From: Dendrobium chrysotoxum
Lineage: Eukaryota > Streptophyta > Magnoliopsida > Asparagales > Orchidaceae
DNA length: 64,000 nucleotides
Assembly (NCBI GenBank): GCA_019925795.1
Contig: CM034314.1
Location: 30,063,774-30,127,773 of the forward strand
Direction: 5' to 3'
The translations under genes were made by a program, and so were the position numbers. The notes below the pieces were generated by a model. It was not told where the DNA came from, did no database searches, and saw nothing but the letters and a program-made list of their open reading frames with translations. Shown here one piece after another: positions 45,000-56,800 of the stretch (position 1 is its first letter; every line of letters begins with the position of its first letter).

Positions 45000-46226
45000 A
45001 GGCCCACCCCCCTTTGATATGTACTGATGATTAGGATCATTATCAGCATAGAGAATAGAGGCAACAAGAGAGGAAGAAAAGAAAGAAGAGAAAGAGTAGG
45101 GAGAATCCTACTGATGTTGTAATTTTTATTTTTATTTTTATATTTTTTTGTTTTTTACTTTTTAGTTTTTATTTTATTATATATTTTTTTTAATGCATTC
45201 TATTTTAACTTTTTTTATAAATATATAGTTTGGAATATATGTTGAATGAAAAAAATTTCCTCTAGTTTATACAAATTTGCAAATACCTCTAATTTATACA
45301 AATTTACTTGTCTTACTATGTTGCCCTTTTTGCTTGAATTATGAAATTTGGAAAATTAAAAATTAAGATCCTTAAATATTTAATATTAAAGAACTTATAA
45401 TGTTTTTTCTGAAAAAATAGTCATATGTGCCTACTAATCTTTTCATAAAATTCAGAATTTCAGATAAGTTAAATTGCTAAAAAACCCTTAAGCACTTGAC
45501 TACTTATAAAGGAGTATTGCAAATTAATAAATTAGATTAATTCTAAATCACCTAAAAAGTAAGTAATTAGTGAGTAATGAAATACTTAACAAACATTATA
45601 TTAGTGTACAAAGTGGAGGTAATAGACATGTATTCACAATCAATTTAATTTATTTAGCAAATAAAAAATGTTAAAGTGAAAAGATTGAAAAGGCTAAGTA
45701 CTAGACTATTAAAAATTTGTACTTGCAATGTCTAGCCTTGCTCAATAATAATAAGTGAAGGTAATTGTCAGGCATTTAAAATCATTATAAGTTACTTAAT
45801 CAATAAAAAAATGTGAAAAGCTATATATTAGAATATTAAAATAGGTACCTACAATGTTTAGTCCCACTTCTATTCTTCTAAAGAAAATTATTGGAAACAT
45901 ATTACTTAGAAGAAAGCTTATAGGTTGATTCAAAGATTAACTAAATGTATAATTTCATTTATTCCAAAATTAATAATAACTCTAAGTAAGTCAAAATTAT
46001 TCACCTACACTCGTCGGAGTTTAATTTTGAAGGAATATTAATTAAAAATATAAGAATGGGCTAGAAAAAATATTTTATTAGAAAATTTTCCAACTTATGT
46101 ATATTAAAAATACTTAGATTATTAATTTTTAATTTTTCCTAAAATTATTTTCAAAGAAAAGATATTTAATTCCAATGCAATACGAAGTACTTAACGACAA
46201 GTAAAATCTTAAAGTTTGGGGGAATT
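45000..46226. other. gypsy 3' non-coding region and PPT
   Basis: A GA-rich patch is at 45055-45105, then AT-rich DNA without genes. AGTTTGGGGGA at 46213-46223 looks like the polypurine tract of Athila-type elements, and is followed after three bases by TG. Confidence 0.5.
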
Positions 46227-46654
46227 TGATAAGTAAAAAACATTGCATAGTCCAAATTGCATTTATTTGTTGTGAAGTGCTAGCTAAATATATCTTTTTA
46301 ATATAGGAAACATATTAAAAACTATCAAAATTTACTCAACGCCATAGAACCACATATCAAGTAGCATAGTGCTATAACTTCCCTAGTGCCACTTGTTAGG
46401 TGATACAACAGAGAGGTTTTAGTAGATTACCTAAGATCTTAGCACTGAGGTGCTACCCAAGTAGTGGTGTAGTGGAAGATTGAGCACCGCAATGCCTTAC
46501 CCCAGCAATGGATAGAAGATAGTTGGAGATAGATGAATCGGTGAACTGATGCAACATGTGGCGAATTGATGTGATGAGTTCCAAATTAAGATGATGGTTT
46601 AGCAGCACTATAGTGCCACCAAGCCAATACTGTGATGCTAATTTAGTTTTTTTT
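46227..46654 (+). repeat. Truncated gypsy 3' LTR
   Basis: It begins TGATAAGTAAAAAAC after the presumed PPT. It contains repeated AGCACTGAGGTGCTACC and CACTATAGTGCCACC phrases, in style like the insertion at 41563. It is cut at 46655 by the CACTA terminus. Confidence 0.5.
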
Positions 46655-46800
46655 CACTACTACAAAAGGAGACTTAGTGTTCACATTAGGCGGTTCGCAA
46701 ATTGGAGACACTTATATGTGTTTGGAAGAGTGAGTGTGAGAGGCTACTTTTGGTGGGGAACAGTTCTTTGTACCTGTGTTTGAGTATTATATTAGTGTGG
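46655..46800 (+). mobile_element. CACTA (En/Spm) terminus
   Basis: CACTACTACAAAAGGAGACT is the standard terminal inverted repeat of plant CACTA elements. It is followed by TTAGGCGGTTCGCAAATTGG, similar to their subterminal repeats. The other end was not found, and no transposase is visible nearby, so this is probably a fragment or a solo end. Confidence 0.65.
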
Positions 46801-47286
46801 ATTAAAAGAAGTTCCATGGAGTCTGTATTGCTTATCCCTAACATTTCTATCCTTATTCATTAGTTTCTACTTTTATTTTATTTAATGAGAGGTGTGAAAT
46901 GAAAATGAAAACTAAGCCCCTTGTTATAGGTTATGTTAGATTGTGTAGTACAATCGAGAGATTATACTAGCCAATGAAATGAATGTAATCCCTTCCATAA
47001 GAAATCATACAAAAAACAATCAAATTGAGTAGTATGATAGGGAATTATATAATATGATTTCAAACTTTTTGATTATCCTAAGGAGTCTTCAATATGATTG
47101 TTTGACCAATGATAATTGAACAGTATAATGAGACATTTATATCCAACAATTGGCAATAATGATCATTACAAAGAGTTAAAATGGCAATTTATTGGTCCTT
47201 AACCCTCCTATATTATGTGTATTGTATAGTATGAAGGGAGTATGATATAGTTTGATGCAATGTTTTTGAATTTTTTTTTGTTATGA
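46801..47286. other. Unassigned DNA
   Basis: No coding frame. Phrases such as TAGTATGATAGGG, CAGTATAATGAGA and TATAGTATGAAGGG recur, but no repeat unit could be defined. Confidence 0.4.
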
Positions 47287-49690
47287 TCAAGAACAAATAC
47301 ACATAAGAACATGTTCACAACATATAACACCAAGAAATAGAATAATAAATATAAACAAAAATAATAAAATTATACATAATTTGAATAAACAATACACAAC
47401 CAAAAAACTTATGTATACCCTAATGACAAAGGCTCTTAATTCTATAATCCCTATTGTCCCAAGAGTGCTAAATCTCTTATATCTTAATGGTCTAGTGAAA
47501 AATTCTGCTAATTGACTTTCCATATGAATAAATTATATGCTTACATCTTGCCTTATTATATTGTCTCTAATAAAATGGTGTCTAACATCAATATCTTAGT
47601 ATGTAAGTGATGGATTGGGTTCCTACTAATACAAATCAAGTTTTCTTTATTACACATGATGGGGATTGTGTTCACATGCAAACAAAAAATAAAAAGAGGC
47701 TACTTCAGCCAATGGACTTGGAAACACAACATCCTATAGTAATATATTCTTCCTTTGAAGTATATTGGGCCATATAATTTTATTTTCTATATGACCAAGA
47801 GACAAAGGATTGACTAATGAACTAACATATTCCTTGGATGCTTTCTCTATCTATTTTGTAGCCTGTAAAAAAAGAGTCAGACTATCCTACCAATTCTGAA
47901 GATGTATTATTCATAGAGTACCAGCTAACTAAGCTTAATATTCCTTTATGGAATTTAAAGATTCTCCTAATAAAATGTGATTCCTTATGCTTAGCCTGAA
48001 ACGTAGTGCATAAATATACACTAAATATTATGTTAGGCCTACTCATAGTTAGGCATAATAAGGATCTAATCATTCCTCTATATTTTTTCAAATTAACAGA
48101 CTTACCATTAAGATCTTTTTCTAATTATGTATTAGGGATCATAAGAGTGTTCAGGCTCTTACAACCTTCTACATCAGATTTCTTAATCTGTTCTTTCATA
48201 TACTTGGTTTGACTAAAGAGGTTTCCATCAACTGTTTGCTTAATATTGAACCCTAAAAAGTATATTAGTTCTCCCATCATACTCATCTGAAAGTCATGGC
48301 TCAAAGTGGATGAGAATTCTTCACATAAATATTTATTTTTAGATCTAAAAAGAATATCATCTACATAGATTAAAATAATTAGTATGTTTGATAATAGCCT
48401 CTTAATAAATAGTGTCGTGTCTACATTGGCCTTAACAAATGAATTGTTTATTAGAAAATTTTGTAGTATGTCATACCATGCCCTAGGTATTTGTTTTAAT
48501 CCATAAAGTGCTTTCTTAGGTTTGTAAACATGATTTGGATGCGATGAATTATCAATTTTTGGTGGTTTCTTTAAATATACATTCTCTTTTATAACTCTAA
48601 TTAGAAATGCACTATTTACATCCATCTGATATAATTTAAATCCTTTAAAGCATGCAAAGGCTAGTAAGACTCTAATAGCCTCTAAGCATGATACAGGTGA
48701 AAATGTTTCTTCAAAATAAATTCCTTTAATTTGATTGTATATATTTGAAACTAGTCTAGCATTATTTCTTACAACTAATACATAGTCATTTAATTTATAC
48801 TTAAAAATCTATTTAATTCTAATCACACTCTAATTAGAAGGTCTTGGCACTAATTCCTAAGCATCATTTATTGTAAATTGGTTGAATTCCTTTTGCATCA
48901 CTATAACCCAAAGCTTATCCCTTAGTGCACTATAAATATTATTAGGCCCTATCATAAAAATGAATGTAGTGAGACTAATCTCCTTCCTAATAATGTGTCT
49001 AATCCAAATTCCTAAGGAAGGATAGCTTATGATGAGGTCACTAGGATGACTACTAGCATACCTCCACTCCCTAGGTAATGGATCATCTCTATAAGTTATA
49101 TCATCTAGTCCAATATTCTCAATCCTATAAGGGATATCCTCATATTATTTATCATTTTCTCTAATTTGGGTAAACCTATCATATTCATGAAATATAATAT
49201 GATTTAACTCTTTAGCAACCAAGGATTTCTTATTAAATATCCAAAATAGTTTTCCTTTTAAAGTGTACCCTAGAAATACAACTTCATCTGCCTTAGCAAA
49301 AATTTTTCCAAAATATGTTTTACCATTATTGAAAATAAAGCATTTACAACCAAAAACTTGAAGATGAGAGATATTTGGTGTTCTATCCTTAAGTAATTCA
49401 TATTATTTTTATCTTTGTTTTGTCCTTATATTCAACCTTTTTAGAAGATACCAAGCAATATTTACTACCTCAGCCTTGAAATATTTTTGTAATTTATATC
49501 ACTACACATAGTTCTGGCAGCCTCTGCTAATTTCATATTCTTTCTTTTAGATATGCCATTTTACAATGGGCTGAAAATTTGAGTTCAAAACTTGATTCCT
49601 TACAAAATATTTTGAAATTTTCATTTTTGAATTCTCCTCCATGTTCTCTATTATTAACCTCCTTTTTATGAGTTCAAATCAAAGCTTGGA
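47287..49690 (-). mobile_element. SIRE-like copia pol relic, minus strand
   Basis: Reading the minus strand from 49690: integrase tail with VFLGYT-like block (about 49270), a linker, RT with MDVNSAFLIRVIKENVYLKK (about 48620-48565), ALYGLKQIPRAWYD and YVDDILF (about 48380-48340), and RNase H end (RNPIHH-like near 47620, QLAEFFTRPL at 47510). The longest open stretch is 48625-48125. LTRs, gag, protease and most of integrase are missing. The sequence joins unrelated DNA at about 49690. Confidence 0.82.
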
Positions 49691-52440
49691 CTCTTAAACC
49701 CTAAAAATCCTCCTTTTAAGAAGGAAACCCTAGGTAAAGAGCTTAGAATGTGGTATGGCTAATTATAAAATGAACTATTACCTCCTTAGGGCTTCCCTAG
49801 TAAACTTTGGAAGCTTCCATGTGCTTTGAAATACTAAATTATAAGTCTTAACCCTAAAACTTCATCATATTTACATTTCATGCCACTCAACATGTTATAC
49901 TACTCAAACCACCCAGTAAACCCTTGAAATTGATTTAAACTTGTTCATAATCATCGTTGGAATGATTCAAACCCATGGGTGTCCATCATTGACTATGGTT
50001 GACCTAAGTTGACCAATTATGACATTTGAATCCTTTAAACCCTAATGCTTAAACCAATGCATGAAATATCTTTCTATCATGGATATAAACCCTAGGATTG
50101 ATCCCTAGGACTCTTAAAATCATCCTTGAGCTAACCTAAACCTATTTGGGCACATGATCTACCATGTTGACCTTGAATGGTCATGTTGACCAAATGGACC
50201 GTAATTTCCAATGTATGTTAAACTTCCAAAAGAATCACTCAAATATGTTTGAGTGCATTGGAACCTATCATGAGCCATGGTTGACTTAGTCTTACAAAAA
50301 TAACCATGTTGTACAAATCTCCCTTAAATGTACATTTCAAGAATTTGACCATTCCTTGACCTTGACATATCCTCTGACCACTTCCAAACATTCATTTAAA
50401 AATTCCTAGACTAAATAGACCAAAACACTGGGCTAAGTCAGCCTTGGTTGACCAAGTTCACATAGGTTGACCAAATAGCCTATATGACCCTTCTTTTTTC
50501 ATTCAAGCTAAACTCTTGACCCTTCGCCTCCAAGGAATGCCAATAAATCCCCATGGTCCATATGAACTTGCCATAGTGCCCACTTAGCTTAGCCAAATGG
50601 CCTAAATTAAGTGCACCCAAAGGGGCCCTTTTCAGCCAATTCACTACATAGAAAAATATAGCCTAATCCACTGCATGTGTTACCTGCCTATAGATCAGTT
50701 GGACCTTCCCTAGCCAGACAAACAATTGGTCTAGTTTGTGTTAGCAAACAAGATAACTAAGATGAATTCAACTGAATTAACTTGCTATCTGAGCCCAATT
50801 AATATGAACGATTGCATGTATTATCTTCCCTTGGACCATAAAAATCTGCCAAACCCAGTACAACCTTTGGCATGGCCTAAGGTGAAAGGAAAGCTCTAAA
50901 AACTGACCAACTCAGTATGGGTTTACTTATGACTAATTGTCCATCTCATTCCATGTTGCATGCCTTCTTTAAACAACTTCTTAAGCCTTGTTGGACAATT
51001 CACACTGGCCTAATGCCTGGTATGATGAGCCTTGGCTAAAATTTAATGCACATTCACTTTTGAAAACTTTATAAATACTTTTATTTTTTTGAAGTACAGT
51101 TCCTCATTTTTTCTCCCTGAGCATTATGAGTGATCTCTGAGAAACCCCAGAGCTTTCTCTAGCCTCTCATAACCTTCAAGGGTGATTTAAACCAAGCTCC
51201 AATTAGCTCTTTTTGATGAATTTCCAACTTCTAATCCAAAGCTCCTCAGGATTTGCTATTTTAAGATGGATTATTATCGGGATCAAGTTGATCAAATTGC
51301 AAGTAAAATCCCCATCACTTGCCCTATGATTTAACATAATTTTCAATCTTAAGGCTTATTAGATAGGGTTCTCAGACATTATGAAGTAACTCTCAATCCA
51401 CAATAATCTAAACATTTGATTAGTAGTTTACTTCAATTTGGTTCAACTAGAGAAAATTAAAAAAATTCTATAGAGTAACTTGTTTAGATCAGTCAAACAA
51501 AGGATAATACTTGAGAAACCTAATGAGAGTTTGAAGATGAAATATCAACTATCCATCCCATTTAATTTCATTGGATGGCTATGATTCTATTGGATTGAAT
51601 TATATGTGTCATTCTAGCAGTTTTAAGCTTATAAATTTTAGGCATCTAATCTCAAATCGAATGGCTAAGGTTAAAGTAACGGTGTCATTGGGGCCCACCA
51701 CCAATTATGTTACCTGTGATAATATGCCTCATGGAAATGTGCAACAAGTTAATTAGCATGAAATCCAATAAATTAACTAATAGAAACTCATTTAACATTA
51801 AAATTTGAATGCTTCTAATCCTAAGGACCAATTAGAGTGATTAACCTTTCTATCGATTCAACTCTAGAAGCATTATCTAATGAATTTAAAATTAAGGACA
51901 TATGATTAGTGTATTGAGTTTAATTTACATAATTTTCACTATTATAATTGTTTAATTAATCATAGTACATAGATCAAATAGGGCTCTAGTTTTTCTATGA
52001 AGTTCTTTGAAATGTATCTCACATTTACAAATGTTCTCGTGAAAATTTGGATACTATTCTAGCCTTAATTGAATTTAAAAATTAATAGATGGAAAATTGA
52101 CCTATGAATTTGATAATCCATAAAGAAGAATCCATAGAGTAGTTTTTCATGAATCTACTAAGAATGATAGAATTAGGTATGAGGGTTAGCTAGCCACTGA
52201 TCGCATCATAATTCTTGGCCAAGTTTGCTTTGAATAAATTTCGAAAGGTATATATATTTTTAACATTTTAAATTTGTAATAAAACTAACAAATTCCTAAA
52301 TGGTTCTAAATTATTATGGAACACACCTTGGGTCATCCTTGACATATGGTTTAACTTTCATAATAATTAGAGTTCATTTGGTTTATTAATTAGCAAACCC
52401 TAAATCTATTAACATAGTTGACCTAGGAAATTAAATAAAT
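49691..52440. other. Gene-free block rich in TTGACC, LTR-like
   Basis: No coding frame. TTGACC occurs at 49999, 50009, 50167, 50186, 50345 and 50356, with at least three more to 50520, nearly all on one strand. The wording (for example AGGGCTTCCCTAG, AACCCTAAAA) resembles the block at 53880-55700, so both may be copies of one long LTR. A leader-like region follows at 51080-51300. Ends, PBS and PPT were not found. Confidence 0.45.
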
Positions 52441-53850
52441 CATTACTTATCAACTTTGACCATCTCATGACAGTGCTCCACCTCCCCCGCCATCAATTCA
52501 AGGACATCCTCTCCAGTTTCCATTTTAAGGCTCTTTTTGTGCTTTTCTTTAATTTTTTAGTGTTATTTTTGTGAATTTGCATGGCCTGGGGCCTTCTTCG
52601 GTCCTTGATGTATTTTGTTCTAAATTTTCATTTACAATTTTATTCTTTATTATTCATTTTTGTTTCATTCTCAGGCTAGATGATGACTCTGTTGTTTACT
52701 AATCAATGGGTTACTTGTAAACCTCCAATTTCTAGTAAGAATGTGGGATTTTCTGGCATTTCTGATAATGGTAACTCTCGTTCCTTTAAAGATGTAGTTT
52801 ATATGTTGCTTCGTCTACTCCACCCCCCATTTTTAGGAGTCCAACTTCTTACAAAGGATTTTCTGCTTTAACATTTGGGTAAGATGTGATCTCTAAATTA
52901 GCCTCTCCCTTCAAATTCACACTTGTTGGTAAATTTTCATTAGGAAGACCTAATCTGGAATCGATTAGAGGTTTTTTTATGAACTTAAAGCTATATGGTC
53001 ATTTTCTATTGGCCTGTTAGATCTACGAGATATTGCAATTCAACTCTCGAATGATCTGGATTCTATTCATATTTTCTCAAGAAGATTATAGTATATTAAT
53101 TTGTGTCAAAAGAGTCCTTTTAAATGGACACCATTTTTTGATATTAAAGAAAATTCTCTTTTAGCTCCGGTGTGGATTTCTTTCCTTAATTTATGCTTGC
53201 ATATATTTAATTTGCAGATCTTGTATAGTTTGGCATCTATTTTAGGTAGGCCTTTATACACAGTTCAAGCTACAACTTTCATTTCTTATCCGTCTGCTAA
53301 CCTCTGCTAGTGGAATTAGATGTGACTAAAAAAATACCCCAAAGATATTTGGCTCGGTCAAGAAAACTTGGGGTATCTTTAGAGAGTTGAATTTTAATTT
53401 GAATTTTTTTCTAAATGCACTGTCAAAGTATTTTTGAATGTTTCTGCTTGCATCTGCATCTTCGTAAATTAAAGGATCTTATTAGTGATACTAAAGAAAT
53501 TGAAAATTTTCTTGGTTCTTCACTTGTTGATCTTATTGAGTTCTGTGATACTCAGGTACCTAATGATCCCATTAAGGAACCACAACAGACTGACACTATT
53601 CCTAATAATATTTATTATACTTATTTTATTATGCTTAGTGCTATTTTAATTGAGAATCTAGTGGATGGTTTACAACTTGTAACAATAAAGGGAATGGATG
53701 CAACATTTATTGAGCAAAATCAATTACCCATCATAACTGTTACTTTATCTTTAGAAGATCAACTTGTTGGGATCAATTCTAAACAAAAAAAATGCTTTAG
53801 CCTTATCTCAAATGCTTGTGGATTTAATAAAAATATTATTTAAATTCAAT
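52441..53850 (+). pseudogene. LINE 5' UTR and ORF1 (DUF4283), broken
   Basis: A C/T-rich leader (52480-52670) precedes an ATG at 52680 and an N-terminal part to 52870. From about 52870 DUF4283 is readable across frame changes: GKFSLGRPNLESIRG, FSIGLLDLRDIAIQLSND, FKWTPFFDIKENSLLAPVWI, LASILGRPLYT, and LVELDVTKKIP at about 53340. An Ile/Asn/Asp-rich tail runs to 53843. DUF4283 is the nucleic-acid-binding core of plant L1 ORF1. Coding similarity stops near 53850 and may resume at 60650. Confidence 0.8.
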
Positions 53851-56800
53851 GCCTTGCTAACCTTATTTTTGTCATGAGGTTAACAAAACTCTATCAATCA
53901 AATCCAAAATCATATTCAAATAAACTATTTCAATCCAAAATTCAAGGTCAAAGGTCCATGTCCTAGGACCCTTTTTGGGTGATTTTTCAACCACTTCAAT
54001 CAAATCAAATGACCCCTAATTCATAATCTATCAATTGCATATTGATTACAGATGTCCCTAGGGACAACCCTCTAAATTTGATGTCATTTCAAGGCTTCTA
54101 ACCCCAAAAATGCAATTTAAATCCAAAGGCTATAAAACCTTTAATTATTTAAAGCCCACGCCACTCAACCTTGCATCTTGTGGAAGTTAACCTCGGGACT
54201 TCCCCAAAACCTTTGAAAATGTCCATAAACTTTCTTATAACATGTTAAACACAAAACTGCACTTTGGTGGGTTGATCAGGGGCCCCAATGAACAAAATGC
54301 CCCTCAAGAGCAAAATTGAAGTTTTCTCCAAAGTTCAACATGTATCAGGCCATAAAACCTATTTTAATGCATCCTAAACACCTATAGAAATCTACTGAAC
54401 TCATATCCAGTCCTTTGGTCATGCATGGTTGACCAAGTAAACTCATGTTAACAAAACGATTCTTTAAAGGTCCAATTGGGCTTTTCAAGCCAAATGGCCA
54501 TTCCATATCATCAGACTAGTTCCATTGGTCTCAAGTCACTCACATAAATGTTTTCAACCCAACTCCTACTCTTGGTCAACTTAACCCAAATCTTCAAATA
54601 CATTCCAATCAAGCTTTTTAAACACTCAAGAATATTTCCTTGTGTGGTTTAAACACATCTAAATCTACCTCTAGTCATATCATGATGGGTTTGACCAATT
54701 CAACACACTGAACTTGGTCAAATCCATTTCACTTATCAATTTTACATTCAAGCATATATTTCATCACTTCAAGTCTACCCAAATCCATTCAATTAGCCCT
54801 TGCACATCTCCGAAAGTCTATCATGAGTCCACCATTGATTGATTTGACTTGGTCAACCTAGTAGCTTTGGTAAAAATCCTCACATAAACTCTCCACTCAC
54901 CTAGACTTCAATCATATTTCTATAAGAAACTTCCACTCCACCTCATCATCTCACTAGACCACTTTAGGAGCCACCTCAGCACCCTTGATAGGTTGAGTAG
55001 TCATAGAGTCAACAAAGTCTTCTAAATGTCTTTATATGGTCAAACTCCTTCAAATATGACTTCCATCCAAACTAGCTATCATAATCTATTCACATGAGCT
55101 TTGTCCTCCTAAACACCCTCTTTGCAAACCCAGTAGTAGGTTTATCCAAAATTAACAAAAAGTGGTCCCCCCTCCCTTGAAGACACCCAATTACAAGATG
55201 GATTAGCCAGCCTCCCACTACCTTTGAACCATTTGAGACACATATAGGGCATCTAATGAAGGACTCTAATCGATCTAAGCCATCCAAGAAAAACCCTAAG
55301 GAACAAATCCTTCATTCTACCAAAACTTAGAAAAAAAAAGCTTTTCTCTAGTAAAACTCTAATTTCGTTTTGGCCCTAGAGAACCTCCTCTACACCTCTC
55401 TAGCTCAAATCCACCAGTGAAAGGCTACCGATGGTGAATTCTCTAGTGAACCAAACATCAATTCTATCCAGACCCCATAGCCATTGATCAAGCCCATTTT
55501 AGCCTTCGAGCTTTTTAGTGGAGTTATGCTAGAAGTCTCAAGGACCATAAGAAGCCAAAGTTTGGCTATTTTTATCCAGTAAATCAAGGTAAATCCTAAT
55601 CCCTAGTAGAGGACAGTTAGATTTAAATAACTTTCTAAAAAGTACATTTCTCATCATAAAATCTCTTCCTCACGATTTTTGTTCACTTTAAGAAACTTTG
55701 TGTAAAATTTCATCGGGTTTGATCATGTCATTTCAAAGAATAAAGCTTTTTTTTCTATTAAAGCTTTGGAATCTGTATTCTAAGTGTACAAAATCTGAAT
55801 TATAAATTGATCTCTTAATCAACGATCCAGATTCAATCATTCTACATTTTATCTGAACCTTGTAGTGCTCCTGAGATTTTGGATCTCTGTCTGATGACAT
55901 CTCAGCCACTCATTTCAAAAAGTGAGCAATCGGACAGCTCCACTGCACTACTAATGTGGTTAAGGAAACTGTGCTATGCATTAGCACCATTGCAATCATT
56001 ATCGATGATTGCATTATAGTGCAATCATTGGTACTAAATGCCTTTCATGGAAGCCATTTTGATTCGCCAAACCAAAGAATGGCGCATTGTCCACCGTCGT
56101 CGCCACCGTCAAGTTTTATTTAATAAAACTTTCTTAAATCCATTTTAATTACAAAAACCTCAATAAATCATAGGAAATTCATTTTTAATCCTTTCTTGGA
56201 GTTACGAGACTCTATGGATTCATGATGAATATTGTTTTGTTTTTAAATTATGTTTGGTGCAATTTGATTAGTATTATTTAAATTATTTTAATAACATAAA
56301 AAGATATCTTTTAATTTTAAATAAGAATATATTAATCAGTTTAACCCTAAATTTGGCAGAGATGTATAATGGTTTGTCCATCAGCTCCCCTTATTTTTCT
56401 AGGGCTATTTGATATAAGCTTAGGTCATGTATGAATTTATAAAAAAACTTGGTCATATTTTGACCTAGATTTTTGAGAATTAATTATAAATATATTTTAG
56501 ATTCATTTTCAATAATTAAACCCTCTATGGAATTAGTTAATAGAACCTATTAGGGTAAAAACACATTCAAATGAATTCATTAAACTTTTAGGGGAAATTT
56601 ACATCATCAATTCTTCTTGAGTTATTATTGTATCCCTTAAACATTCAATCATTTGAGTTAAATCATGGCGAAGACAAATCGTAGGATGTTATTGACATCC
56701 CATGAGTTTTTTAAAGAATATTTATTTTTCATATTAAGGGCCGTCAAATTTATAGGCAAATGGGTCATGAATTGACCTCAATGCCTACGAGTTTGATGTG

